Shown: in pieces, positions 34,272 to 45,451 of the stretch
Position numbering within the stretch: the first letter of the stretch is position 1
How the letters are laid out: every line of letters starts with the position of its first letter
Source of the DNA: Paratinospora sagittata
Lineage: Eukaryota > Streptophyta > Magnoliopsida > Ranunculales > Menispermaceae
Length of the DNA: 64,000 nt
Assembly (NCBI GenBank): GCA_035771175.1
Contig: CM069603.1
Coordinates: 28,302,308 to 28,366,307, forward strand
Reading direction: 5' to 3'
Program-made: the position numbers and the translations under genes
Notes under the pieces: model-generated
Told to the model about the DNA's origin: nothing
Databases searched by the model: none
What the model saw: the letters and a program-made list of their open reading frames with translations, nothing else

Positions 34272-36193
34272 TGTTGAACCAATTATCCTCACGTCTCTTA
34301 CGAGAATATGTCCCTAATATGAAAGATATTTTGATGATTACAAACCACATTCTATTTATGATACTGCTGCACATATGACATATCTAATCTTACTTGAAGG
34401 TTTCAAAGAATCAATGATGCATGGCGAACGTATTAAAGATCTTCTTGAAGACCATGATCATTTGAAGATGTTCGGTTGTATGATTAGATTATGATAGGTT
34501 GTAGGACCTTCTGTGTCATATGATTCAGTGATATGTATGCCTGCATGTTTTAATTGATCGTTTGCATAATCGATTTAATTTAGAAACATTATGTTTTATC
34601 GAGCTTTAATCGAGAAATCACAAATCGTTTTTATAAAGTCTTTCAGGACACTAATGTTTTAGTAGCGCCCTCCTGGACTTGATGAGTCAGAACGCTGATA
34701 AAATATTAGGACCCTCAAGGTTGAATTGAACTAATTAATAAGGACACTTACTTATAAGTAGCGACCTTTCTTTTATCAACCTTTGAGAATGTCAGGATGC
34801 TGGCTTAGTTTCAGCTCGTTGGAAGTTCTTTGTGTTTTCAAATGATTTTTATCTTTAAGGACGCTGATAGTTATAAGTTGAATAAACTATCAGGACACTA
34901 CTTGTGTAGGAGCGCCCTCATCTTTAGAATCAACTTAATAACCCTCAGGACGCTTACTGTCCTTCAACGTGCTCAACATTTTTTTAAAACTATTTTTAAA
35001 CTTCAGGACGCTAACTCTTGAGTAGCGCCCTCGTGTGTTTAATGTTTTGAAACAAAGCAGGACGCTAACTGCGAAGTAGCACCCTCATGTTTTAAGTCAT
35101 TCGATTATCAAAGTAAGTCAGGACGCTTATGCTCCATGAGCGCCCTTAAGGAACAAAACGACAAAAGTTGATATTATGCGCAAGGACGCTAATTCAACAA
35201 ATGTTACTGTTCTGACAATGACAATGTTTTTGTTACTTTCTTCAGAATCGTAGGAACACTTTTCAGAACTTTTCAGAATCACAACTTTTTGAACGTTCTA
35301 AAAGCATGTCAAAACATTATCTTTTCGTGAAAGGATCAGATGATTCAGGTGTTATCGCCGTAATATGCATTGAGCTGAATCGATCCATTTCGGGAAAGAA
35401 AGTATACGTTGTATTTGAAATAACCTAGAGCGCCAAAATCACCAAGTCCATTGCGCTTTAGTTATTCCTATATATATGTGCTGCTTTAGAGCAGAAAAAC
35501 AATTAACGATATACGAAAACTGATATTCATTCAAAACGTATTAACAATTTTCACTTGTGCCAAAATAATTTTTGAAAGTTAGTCGTCTTTCACTTGTGCT
35601 TGATCTTACGATCTTTTGAAAGAAAAAACTTCAAGTCTTCTGGGTTGATTGATCTTCATTTTCATTATTTTTACAATCCACTGAAGAAGACAAAAGCTCT
35701 TTGAACCAGCATAAACTTTATCATACATATTTTGCTGAATCTGTGATCACTGAAGATTCAATCAAAAGCTTTGTAAGTATCACTTTGATTCTAAGTAAAG
35801 GGAATCATATCTTATCTTGTATTAAATTTGCAGTGACTGGTTAGTCACTGAGCAAGAGCAAGTGTTGCTCAAAGTTGTAATGGTCATCTCACACCCGAAA
35901 TTTAAGAAACGGTAGTTCTCACACCCGTAAGTTGAGAAAGTGTATCGGTTTGATCTTCACCAGTAAGAAGGTCCATAGTGGAGTTTGAACAAATCCTAAC
36001 TGTGGAGGTTAGGTAGTGGATGTAGGCGCGACCGAGCCACTATAAATCTTGCTTGCATTGTCTCATTTACATTTCTTGTTTTTGATTGTTATATTTTGTT
36101 TAATTTGCTTTCATTATTCCGCACAATTTTAAGAAAGGTTAAAATATGCTAAGTGTCAAATTCATCCCCCTCTTGGAGATATATGGGCCAAAA
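34272..36193 (+). mobile_element. Solo LTR of the Sirevirus-like family, copy 3
   Basis: About 1922 bp from TGTTGAACC to GGGCCAAAA (the usual CCAACA end appears mutated), inserted in Athila gag. Very similar to copy 2 along its length, including the CAGGACGCT...GCGCCCTC array (34650-35200), the AGGTTAGGTAG box, TATAAAT at 36041 and CCCCCTCTTGG before the end. A clean target duplication is not visible (CCACT against CCAAA at best). No coding sequence. Confidence 0.82.
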
Positions 36194-36720
36194 CCAAAAC
36201 CTTTCCTCAGCGTTTACAGAAGCAGAAGTTGGATAAGCAATTTTTAAAATTTTTAGAGGTGTTAAAAAAGCTCCACATTAATATTCCATTTGTTGATGCA
36301 TTGGAGCAGATGTTGAGTTACGTTAAATTTATGAAGGAAATCTTATCTAACAAGAGGAAGTTACGAGAATTTGAGACAGTGGCTTTGACTGACGAGTATA
36401 GTGCCATCCTCTAGAAGAAACTGCCACCAAAGCTTAAGGATCTTGGGAGTTTTACTATTTCATGCACTATTGGAAGTCATTTCTTTGGGAGAGCTTTGTG
36501 TGATTTGGGGGCCAACATTAATTTGATGCGTTTGTCTATATATCAGAAGTTGTGTTTGGGGGAAGCAAAGCCCATTATTGTCACCTTGCAACTTGCAGAT
36601 AGGTCACTTACATATCCACGGGGTGTGATAGAAGATGTCTTGGTGAAGGTGGATAAATTTATCTTTCCAGTTGACTTTATTGTTCTAGACAAGCAAGAGG
36701 ATCGCTAGATTCCAATTATA
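36194..36720 (+). pseudogene. Athila gag C-terminus and protease (broken)
   Basis: Resumes the gag-pol frame after the solo LTR with FPQRLQKQKLD, then VLKKLHINIPFVDALEQM, KFMKEILSNKRKL and a CDLGANINLMRLSIYQKL protease segment at about 36499-36550. Athila proteases typically have DLGA in place of the usual DTGA, so the active site looks normal. LQLADRS and PVDFIVLDKQED follow. In-frame stops: TAG at about 36412 and at 36709, directly before PIILGRPFL. The aspartic protease would cleave the polyprotein. Confidence 0.9.
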
Positions 36721-38110
36721 TTGGGAAGGCCATTTTTAGCTACTGGGAGGACTCTTATTGATGTACAGAAAGAAGAATTGACTATGAGAGTTCAAGATCA
36801 GGAAGTTACATTCAATGTTTTCAAGGTTATGAAGTTTCCTAAGGAAGCTGATGAATGCTACAAAGTTGATGTGACAGATGCCATTATTGATAAGACTTTT
36901 CTGGAGTTTGATACTATGGATCCTCTTGAGGATTCACCTATTAACACCTTGGCTATGGAAAGGTGTGACTCCCGTGAATATGTGGAATTGCTTGATGCGG
37001 CTCCTCAGTTTTATAGGTCCAAGCAGCAGTTTGAACAATTAGAACTCCCATCTCACATGAATTCTGGAGCGAAGTCGTCTATTGAAGAACCACCATCGTT
37101 GGAACTCAAGCCACTACCTAATCATTTGAGATATGCTTATTTAGGTGAAGCATCTAGTTTGCCTGTAATCATTACAACTTCACTTGATGATGACCAAGAA
37201 GATAAGCTTCTTAGAGTATTGAGAGAGTACAAACTAGCCTTGGTGTGGTCTATAGCTGACATAAAAGAGATTAGTCCTTCTATTTGCATGCACAAGATTC
37301 TATTGGAAGATGATGTCAAGCCTACTATTGAGCATCAACACCGTCTAAATTCGATTATGAAAGAAGTGGTGAAGAAGGAGATTATTATGTGGTTGGATGC
37401 AAAGATCATCTACCCAATCTCAGATAGCTCATGGGTTAGTCCAGCTCAGTGTGTTCCGAAAAAAGGAGGTATGACAGTGGTGGCCAATGAAAATAATGAG
37501 TTGAATCTTACTAGAACAGTGATCGGATGGCGAGTGTGTAAGGATTATAGGAAGCTCAATAAAGCCACTAGAAAAATTCACTTTCCTCTCTCATTTATTG
37601 ATCAGATGCTTGCCAGATTGGCTGGGCATTCCTTTTAATGCTTTTTGGATGGGTATTCTGGATATATTCAGATTTTTATTGCCCCTGAAGATCAAGAAAA
37701 GACCACTTTCACTTGCCCCTATGGGGCGTTTGCTTTTAGGAGGATGCCTTTTGGACTTTGTAATGCTCCAGCTACTTTTCAAAGATGTATGATGGCTATC
37801 TTTTCAGATATGGTAGAACAGTTTATTGAAGCGTTCATGGATGAGTTTTTGGTTTCTGGTGATTCCTTTGATTTATATCTTCAAAATCTTGCAAGAGTAC
37901 TTCGAAGATGTGTGAAAACCAATCTAGTGTTGAATTGGGAGAAGTGTCACTCTGTTGTCCAAGAGGGATTGTCCTTGGGCACTTAGTCTCTGCTAAAGGA
38001 ATTTAAGTTGATAAGGCCAAAATAGCTACAATTGAGAAGCCTCATCCTCCAAATTCAATGAAAGAGATTCGAAGTTTCCTTGGCCATGCGAAAGATTCAC
38101 TAAGGACTTC
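36721..38110 (+). pseudogene. Athila reverse transcriptase (broken)
   Basis: ILGRPFLATGRTLIDV opens the linker after the protease. RT blocks follow: PAQCVPKKGGMTVV, GWRVCKDYRKLNKAT, PLSFIDQMLARLAGHSF, a TAA stop at 37636-37638, then DGYSGYIQIFIAPEDQEKTT, FRRMPFGLCNAPATFQRCM and FMDEFLVSG. The active site should be FMDDF; the second Asp is Glu here (37843-37845), likely harmful. A one-base shift near 37970-37985 and a stop shortly after break the thumb part (SMKEIRSFLGHA). The solo LTR at 38111 interrupts the following RNase H junction. Confidence 0.92.
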
Positions 38111-39630
38111 TAATGGGTGCAAATCGGAAGTGTACGGTTGCCAAATTATAATATAAATCGATGAGAATTGGGTATCGTCCTCAGGGATAGTGTTAGTACA
38201 CTAATTATATCGTTCCTAGCCCTAATTTTATCAAGAAAACCAAATTGTGAGGATCAATGAACTATAATAATAATTAAACTAAAGCACTAATTAAAATAAC
38301 AAGTTATCAGAATTTTCTGGAGAAAATTGAATATTAAAAACATATAGAGATTAGATTTCACCTAATTATCAATTATGCAATTTTAGACATGATTATTATC
38401 AAATCCTCATTCGTGTTTATAAGTCAAAATTCTTTAATTTTTAACACCCTCTGTCGAGTGCCGCGTTAGAATCTATTACCAAAACACTAGTTTCGATCTA
38501 TCGATAAAAACCAATCCATTAGCGATGCATTAAGCCTTGTGATTTTCCTACAACTTCATAAGACATCCCATACTTATTGATACTACGACTATCCCATGTC
38601 ATATTTCTCATGTTCTAACCTAGAGAAGCCTCTATCGAGTGCCACCCCCTAAGTCTATGATCATTCGATCCGTGGCCAAGAAATCAAAAGCATTAAGCAT
38701 GGAGAAATATAAATAAACCAAGAATAAATCATTGATAATAAATAAAAACTAATGTTATTGCATAATCTCTAATGTAGGATCCATCTCCTCTCTAGACTAA
38801 CGAGTTAGTTCATAACTTGGAATCACAAAAACCAAAACAAAGTAGAGAAACTCAATAATAGACATGAACAACAAAATTAAAAATCCTGGAACTTGAATCT
38901 TCTTCCTTGTTCCCAACGTCGAATCTTCGCGTTGCTTTGCTCCTTGCCGTCTTTTTCTCTTCTCCAGTGTATCTCATGCCTTGAAAACCCTAAACAATGA
39001 TATATTTATGTGCCCAAGCCAATAGGAAGTCGTCCAAGAGAAGTCCAAGTCGAATTAGGAAAGTTTGCAACAAAATTAGAAAGTTTCTATTTTGAATCGC
39101 ACATCCACTTTCTTCCTCACCATTTTTCTTCTTGTTCTCCACTCCAAATCAACCTTAAAATCCTTTCATCCTATATTATTTCAAGTAAGGAATCCATATA
39201 AACAAACCACGTCCAATTCGAAGTTGAATTGAGAAAGTTATGGCCGAAACAAAAAAATCGCGCAGTTGGTTTTTGTGCGGTGCCCAGAACGTTGTGTGTG
39301 CACCCTTTTTTGTGGACTTAGCCAATTTTTAGCCCCTTTTTGACATGTATTCTTCATGCTTCTCCTTTACAACTTCTTGTACATGTTTTCCTCATCCAAA
39401 ACCACGACTAACACATCTAAACACCTACAAAATAAAGTAAATCAAATCAATAACACACTTAAATATGAAATGAATCATAAACTAATAAACCAAAATAATG
39501 CATGAAAAACCAAATTATCCTAAACTAACATATGCATCAAAACTAATATAAACACATCAAACTAATGCATAAAATGTCCTAAAACACACCTAAAACATGT
39601 TCTAAAACTTATCTAAATATGCAACTATCA
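38111..39630 (-). mobile_element. Solo LTR, Athila-related family B, minus orientation
   Basis: About 1520 bp. On the minus strand it starts TGATAGTTGCATATTTAG and ends near TTTGCACCCATTA. Flanks ACTTC (38106-38110) and ACTTT (39631-39635) differ by one base. Removing it rejoins the Athila pol in frame at KDFSKI. Related to 27376-28934 and 45452-46872. A short minus-strand GC-rich motif lies near 39280. No coding sequence. Confidence 0.87.
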
Positions 39631-39635
39631 ACTTT

Positions 39636-40140
39636 TCCAAAATTTTTAAGCCCCTCTGCAATTTGTTAGAAAAAGATGTGGTGTTTGACTTTGATGATGC
39701 TTGTCATGAGGCTTATAAAAATTTATAGCAAAAATTGATATCAACACCAATGATAGTGGCACCGGATTGGGAACTACATTTTGAACTCATGTGTGATGCA
39801 AGTGATTTTGCTGTTGGAGCGGTCTTGGGTCAACTCAAGGAAAAGATCTTTCACACCATTTACTATGCTAGCAAAACATTGAATGATGCTTAGCTGAATT
39901 ATACAACAACTGAGAAGGAATTATTAGCAGTGGTGTTTGTGTTTGATAAGTTTCGTTCCTACCTCATTGGCACCAAAGTGATAGTGTACACAGACCACTC
40001 AACCATCAAGTAATTAATTGCGAAAAAGGATGCCAAGCCAATGTCAATTAGATGGATACTCTTGTTGCAAGAATTTGACTTAGAAATCCGTGATAATACG
40101 GGATCAGAAAATCAAGTTGCAGATCATTTATCTAAATTAA
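39636..40140 (+). pseudogene. Athila RNase H (broken)
   Basis: After SKIFKPLCNLLEKDVVFDF come QKLISTPMIVAPDWELHFEL, MCDASDFAVGAVLGQ (the first catalytic Asp is kept), IYYASKTLNDA, a stop, TEKELLAVVFVFDKFR, YTDHSTIK, a stop, then [15 protein letters not shown] and ADHLSKL. These are the classic Gypsy RNase H blocks, interrupted by three TAG/TAA stops. The domain removes RNA from the RNA-DNA hybrid. Confidence 0.92.
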
Positions 40141-40900
40141 AGAACGGTGACCAAGATTGGATGACGTCCTTGATTAATGAATCATTTCCAGATGAGCAAC
40201 TTTTTGCTTTTCAACACCATACTCTACCATGGTACACCGATTATGTCAATTACTTGGCTAGTGATGTACTTCCTCCCGAACTCACATACCAGCAAAAGAA
40301 AAAATTTCTAGATGATGCAAAATATTATATTTGGGACGAGCCCTTCTTGTTTAAGTAGTGTGCATATTAGATTTTGAGAAGGTGTGTGCATAGAGAAGAA
40401 GTTTCAGAAATACTTCATCATTTCCATATATCAAAAATCTAAACTTCTAAAATAGTGATCGATGCCAAAGGATGGGAAATATATCACGCCGACATGATAT
40501 TTTAGAAGTTGAGATTTTTTATATATGGGGCATTGACTTCATGGGGCCTTCATTCCCTCCTTTTATAACTTATATATCTTGGTAGCGGTCGATTATATTT
40601 CTAAGTGGGTGGAAGAAGTGGCTTTACCTACTGATGACTCAAGGGCATTGGTCAACTTTTTGAAGAAAAATATTTTCACCGTTTTGGAACTCTGCAAGCA
40701 ATAATCAGCAATAGAAAGACACATTTCTATAACAAGTCTTGTGAAGCGCTTCTTGCTAAATACAGTGTTACTCATTAGATGGCTACTGCATATCATCCCC
40801 AAACGAGTGGACAAGCCGAGGTATCTAACCGAAAAATTAAAAGAATTCTTGAGAAGACGGTAAATCCCACCTGGAGGCATTGTGAGACAAAGGTTGCTGT
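40141..40900 (+). pseudogene. Athila integrase, truncated
   Basis: An N-terminal part ([30 protein letters not shown]) leads to a decayed zinc region (RRCVHREE near 40380). The core reads LYILVAVDYISKWVEEVALP (about 40564-40623), ISNRKTHFYNKSCEALLAKY with frame changes, and [20 protein letters not shown] (40782 on). The usual SDGGTHF is SNRKTHF, so the second catalytic Asp is Asn. The motif with the catalytic Glu (QAE) is kept. The protein ends shortly after NPTWRH; the expected C-terminal half is missing and is replaced by an AT-rich run. The domain therefore is a truncated, inactive integrase. Confidence 0.9.
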
Positions 40901-41514
40901 CGTTAATTTTTTTATTATTATTTATTTATTTATTTATTTATTTATTATCATAAATTACTTGGTGTGGGTTTTTGGGTAATTAGAAAAAAAAGGGTGGTGG
41001 CAACCGAGACTGGGCGCCGCTGCGCTAGTCACGGGTTGATGTTTTTTTTAAGGTCATTTTTATTTTATTTATTTCTTTTTAACTCCCTTCTTCCTTAACG
41101 CCCAAACCAGTTTCTCTGCAACTACATCTTCACCATCCTTGCTCCATCTCCATCTCCTCCCATTCAGACACCTTATTTCCACTTGATTTCCATTTTCTTC
41201 CTCTCTTTCCTTCATTTTCTTCTCCCCCTTCCATTTCCCTAGCCTCCCTGTCTAATCCCTCAGTCCCATGGTCGTTCGTTCTACGACATCAGTGCATGCC
41301 CAAGGTGATGATTGGGCGACTCCATTGGCAAGGTTTGAGCAGTCTCCTCTCATTTTCATCTTATATTTTACTTGTGAGTTTTTTTTTACTTATCTGGAGG
41401 TATATTCCTAAACATATTTTGTTAAAGAAGTTGTAGATTGAGAAAGCTAGGGCTTGTGTAAATTTTTTTCTTTTCGGTGAGATTTGAAGTGTTTTAGTGT
41501 GCTTTACACTCATC
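40901..41514 (+). other. Athila spacer before the second ORF
   Basis: No gene. Starts with a (TTAT)n microsatellite (40907-40948). A GC-rich block (CTGGGCGCCGCTGCGCTAG, 41010-41028) and a long pyrimidine-rich leader (41090-41260) follow. An ATG at 41269 starts a short open frame that runs into a GCAAG/GTTTGA sequence which could be a splice donor. Athila env-like ORFs are often expressed from spliced RNA, so this may be the old subgenomic leader; that is inference. Confidence 0.45.
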
Positions 41515-42550
41515 ATGGCTCCCAAACGAAGTCATTCAACTTCTACATTTGATAGCACCAAATTTGACTTTACGGAAGCTTCAGAGAGATATATTGATTC
41601 TCTCATTAAGAAAACCCTCTTCCAGAGAGAGGCTTCTCATCCATGATGAACTTGACGATGAGTTCTTGGGTGTTATTCGACAACAGAAGTGGGAAACATT
41701 TTGTGCACAACCAGAAGCGGGTGTGGTCCCTCTTCTCAGAGAATTTTATGCTAATGCTAAAGAACATGTTCAAGGTCGTGTCTTTGTCCGAAGAAAAACA
41801 GCCCGTTTTGATAGATACGCAATTAATCAATATTATGGGTTTGTTAACATTGATAATGATGAGTATAGTATGTTAGAGGCCAATGTTACTATGGATGAGG
41901 TGACTGCCGCCTTGTGCCCGAATGGCACCACGTGGGAAATGAGTGGGAATGCCTATAAATCTTTTCTTGCTATTGATTTGGACAAAGTCTTTAACGTTTG
42001 GTTGTACTTTTTTAATCCTTCTACTCATGTTTCTGATGTTACCAAAGAGAGGGCTCTTCTACTTTATATAATTGCCACTAAGAAGTCCATAGATGTGGGG
42101 AAATTATGTATGAGCAAATTTGTTACAGCGCTAGATCGATAGAGGTGAGCCTTTATTTTCCGTCGATGATCACTGGTTTATGTGTGCAAGCTGGGGTACC
42201 TTGTGGGCGTGAGGAAAAACTAATTTTTCCAATTGCAATATTAGATTGTAAGCTCATCTGGAACATTCGGAATAAAACTTCAAGCACTACTGGGGCCAAC
42301 TCCTCTCATCCACATCGGTCCAAGAGTAGAAAGCCAACTATGCCAGAGATGTTACAACAACTTCAGTAAAAGTTTCACGACCATCAGTCATGGTGTTCTC
42401 AGCGCTACCAATATTTTCAACAGCAGGCACATGCTCAAACGGAGTACCAAACATAATGCAATTAGAACATTGATCAGATGATCCGAATGTTTTCTGCCCA
42501 TACGGGAATGTTTTCTGCCCATATGGGAATGGACACGTTGGCATAGCAAC
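41515..42550 (+). pseudogene. Athila second ORF (putative plant transposon protein family), broken
   Basis: ATG at 41515 begins MAPKRSHSTSTFDSTKF, typical of the ORF found downstream of or beside pol in Athila elements. Databases label this family a putative plant transposon protein domain. Next come EASERYIDSL, RLLIHDEL, IRQQKWETFCAQPEAGVVPL, REFYANAKEHVQGRVFVR, RYAINQYYGF and TLLYIIATKK-like blocks. Frameshifts lie near 41615-41645 and 42138. The final part is Gln/His-rich and ends where a second element is inserted (42551); the real C-terminus continues at 46873. Its function is unknown: no transmembrane or signal segment stands out in what remains. A 23-bp unit (AATGTTTTCTGCCCATACGG) is repeated in tandem at 42487-42533. 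Confidence 0.78.
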
Positions 42551-44219
42551 TTAGGACTTTGATCTTCTTGAGCAAAGGAAAAATAAAACTAAAACTCATA
42601 ATTAATATATCAATCATCAAACTACCATCCTATTCTCAAACAAATTAAGAATTTGATTCGAAATATCATGCAAGATCATCATCATGGCCTCTAAGATCAC
42701 ATTAAAATATAATAACTCATCAAAATTTGTTGTGAGTGTTAGAAATGTCTAGAATTTCAATCCAACTCCTCACGTAGCCTCATCTTCCATTCTCAAACAC
42801 ACCATCACATAGTCAATCTCATAAAACCATTCATGAAATTCATAGAAAAGTGCAAGCAAATATGAAGTGTAAGTGATCTCAAATATATATATATATAAAG
42901 TGAATCCCATAGGCAAATCTTTCATACCACTCTCCACTAGATCACATGCCATTTAGAATCAATAGGTCTTTCTTAGGTTGTAATGTATGGCCAAGGTTCA
43001 AAAGTAGGAAAAATTGGAAAAATTAAAAAAATTTAGGCTCAAAACACCTTAAACAATTTGATCATTTACGAACATCCACAACATTACATTTAGAACCAAA
43101 AACCCAATTTCAACACACATACCTACTTCAAATATTCAACCTTTTCATTCCATCTCCATTCTTTTGTTTACCTTTTTTTGTTTTTCATCATTCATTTCAT
43201 TCTCTTTTTCTTTTCTATAAAGCTCATGAAATAAACAAACTTCCACCTCAATAATATTTCACTTCATCACCTTGTTTTCATACTTTTTTTTTTTTTCTTT
43301 ATTCCCCCTTTTCTTCCTTCCAAAAAGATAACACCCCAACATATAATCAAAGTGTATAAGATGCGTAGGTTGAAAGAAAAAGAATTTAAACATGTCAAGT
43401 TTAATGCATAGGTAACAAAGAGAAGATCATAAAGCTCAAAATATGTGACTAAGGATATAATAAAAAATAAGGTTGGCTATATGGCTCAAGCTTATCCAAG
43501 CATGGCCTAAATCATCTCCTTCATGGCATGTTCTCTAGGATTTCGCCTCAAGTGATAATCAAACTTGTTCTATGATTTCTAGAGATCTAATATATATAAC
43601 TTTACTTGCACAAATCCAATCCAAACAAGTTATGATTCCACAAATTCAACCACACTAGACATGTAGAGAATTTCCAATAATGCTAAGTCAAAAGTTGAAT
43701 CAAGCACACAAACTTATAAATTACTCTTTATATTATCCTAGAGTCATGTTCATATACATGTTCTCTTATCAATGGCCATTCAGAAAAAAAGAAAAAAAAA
43801 TCAAATCAGAATTTGTAAGAGAATAAGACGATCCTAACCTAAAATTACCCCATCTTTACCATGACAAGTCAAAAAATTAAAATTCTACCCCGAAACTTAA
43901 AACAAGCATTGTCCTCAATGCTTCACAATAACACCATAACATAATCAGAAGATGGATGGAAGTAAAAGAAATAAGGGTAAGAGAACCCCCTATAACACAA
44001 AATGGTCGAAGTTGCATAAGCTCTCCATCCTCTCCATGTAGCTTGCATAAGGACCCCTAACTTGATCTAGAACCTGGGAAAAAGATAGCAAAAGACATGT
44101 CACTGCAAAGGTAGATACTAAACAACTAAATAAACCAAATAAATAAATGAAAACATAAAACATAAAAGTAACCAATGGGTTCCCTCCCATCAAGCGCTTA
44201 GTTTAAAGTCCTCAACCCG
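42551..44219 (-). other. 3' spacer of the non-autonomous element
   Basis: Non-coding, AT-rich. On the minus strand 43878-43912 reads CATTGAGGACAATG...AAGTTTCGGGG, equivalent to the G-run motif at 47010-47044. Blocks such as TTAGGCCATG and CCTATTGATTCTA resemble the spacer at 52200-52900. A short TA run lies near 42876-42896. Confidence 0.55.
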
Positions 44220-45330
44220 ACTTTTTCTTCTCATTTGAATCGAATGTGTTTCCTTATTATTTTGAGTATCCTCCCGTGTTCCTCATTGTTCAACATTAAT
44301 GGCGGCGAACTTGTGCACTTCTCCCATAAAAATTCATACGAACGATCCTCAAATAAAAACTCAAAGTTCGATGAAGCATCACTCCCATCTAACGGAGGAA
44401 TGTCATCGAAATACTCAATTGGTGCTTTCCAAACATTTATGCATTGATTTTCAAGCACCTCTAAATGGCTTTGAACATCATCAATAACCTCCTCAACTTT
44501 AGCTTGTATCCCTTGAGCAAACGGATCCTCAAAATCAAAAGCATACTTTGTGACATCCTACACTCTTCCACCTTGTTAGGCATCACATCAGCATATGGCA
44601 TCATAAGATCGTCCGATTGCACATCATTTGGCACCTCTTGATCACCACACTCAAGTACATCCACCGGTTGAGTATTCATCTCTTCTCCTCTCAAGGCCTC
44701 ATAGCGTTGCATCACTTCTAAAATACTCAATTGCCTTAGTGGCGGTGGCGGCGGCGGTGGTGTCATGTCTTGACATAATGAAATAACCCCCTTAACATCT
44801 TCTTTACCGCTCAATGTGATGGCATTGTATCGCTCCTTAAGATTCATCTCGGTAGTACTAGGAAATGAACCACATTGTTGGGCATTCATGTTTGAAGCTA
44901 GTTGCCCACTTGAACTTCTAATTCTTGATTGATACCCGTGTCTCCATCATGAATGAGCTTAACATATCCTCCAAAGAAAACTCATCCTCTACTTGATAGT
45001 AGAAATCCGATTGAGGTTGCAAGACATTCCATGAATTATCATAGGAGTAGTTCTCATGGTTATAAATACCCGAATGGTATTGATAGGGTAGAGGGTCACC
45101 CATACAATCATAAGCCCAATGGTTACCATATTGAATTTGCTCCATATTTGAATCAAATCCTGAATATCCCATGCTTGCAACTCCCATTCTTTCCGTAGTA
45201 GGTTGAGATTTTGCATCAATAAAATTAGATATTTGATTTGAAGGTGGGATATTGATGCCGACAATGTTGTAATGGGATCAACTTGCCCGAAACTATCTTG
45301 AAAAGTTGAGTGGTCGAAATTATACGCCAT
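44220..45330 (-). pseudogene. Gag-derived ORF without capsid, in the non-autonomous element
   Basis: The minus strand starts MAYNFDHSTFQDSFG at 45330. A frame change follows, then a Tyr/Asn-rich part (MGYSGFDSNMEQ, QYHSGIYNHENYSYDNSW, 45187 on). A segment across another stop or frame change (about 44880-44950) reads SIKN and NAQQCGSFPSTTEMN, followed by NAITLSGKED. These blocks correspond to the Athila gag region after the zinc knuckle (there: NLEMQVGQLANNINN, then a SGK box). The capsid domain is absent. A PPPPPPP run and two acidic stretches (ENQCINVWKAPIEYFDD) follow. I infer a gag-derived protein of a non-autonomous element, similar in idea to gag-only retrotransposons. Function unknown. 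Confidence 0.6.
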
Positions 45331-45427
45331 TGTTCTACAAAAGAAACTACAAAAGAAAAATAAGAAAAAATCTAAATTAAAATTAAAGTTAGTTACTAAC
45401 GATATTAATGAAAATAGAGTGAATCAA

Positions 45428-45445
45428 TCCCCGACAACGGCACTA
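45428..45445 (-). other. Primer-binding site, tRNA-Asp type (non-autonomous element)
   Basis: On the minus strand TAGTGCCGTTGTCGGGGA, close to the Athila-type TGGCGCCGTTGCCGGGGA, lies 6 bases after the LTR end. It proves that the LTR at 45452-46872 is a 5' LTR. Confidence 0.85.
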
Positions 45446-45451
45446 AAAACT

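Noticed and set aside
34650..35200. Repeats with spacers that might suggest a CRISPR array
   Set aside because: Units are imperfect, spacing is irregular, and the genome is a plant; they are stem-loops of an LTR.
43140..43330. Pyrimidine-rich tract resembling a gene leader
   Set aside because: It lies in the non-coding spacer of the truncated Athila-like element, with no ORF after it on the plus strand.
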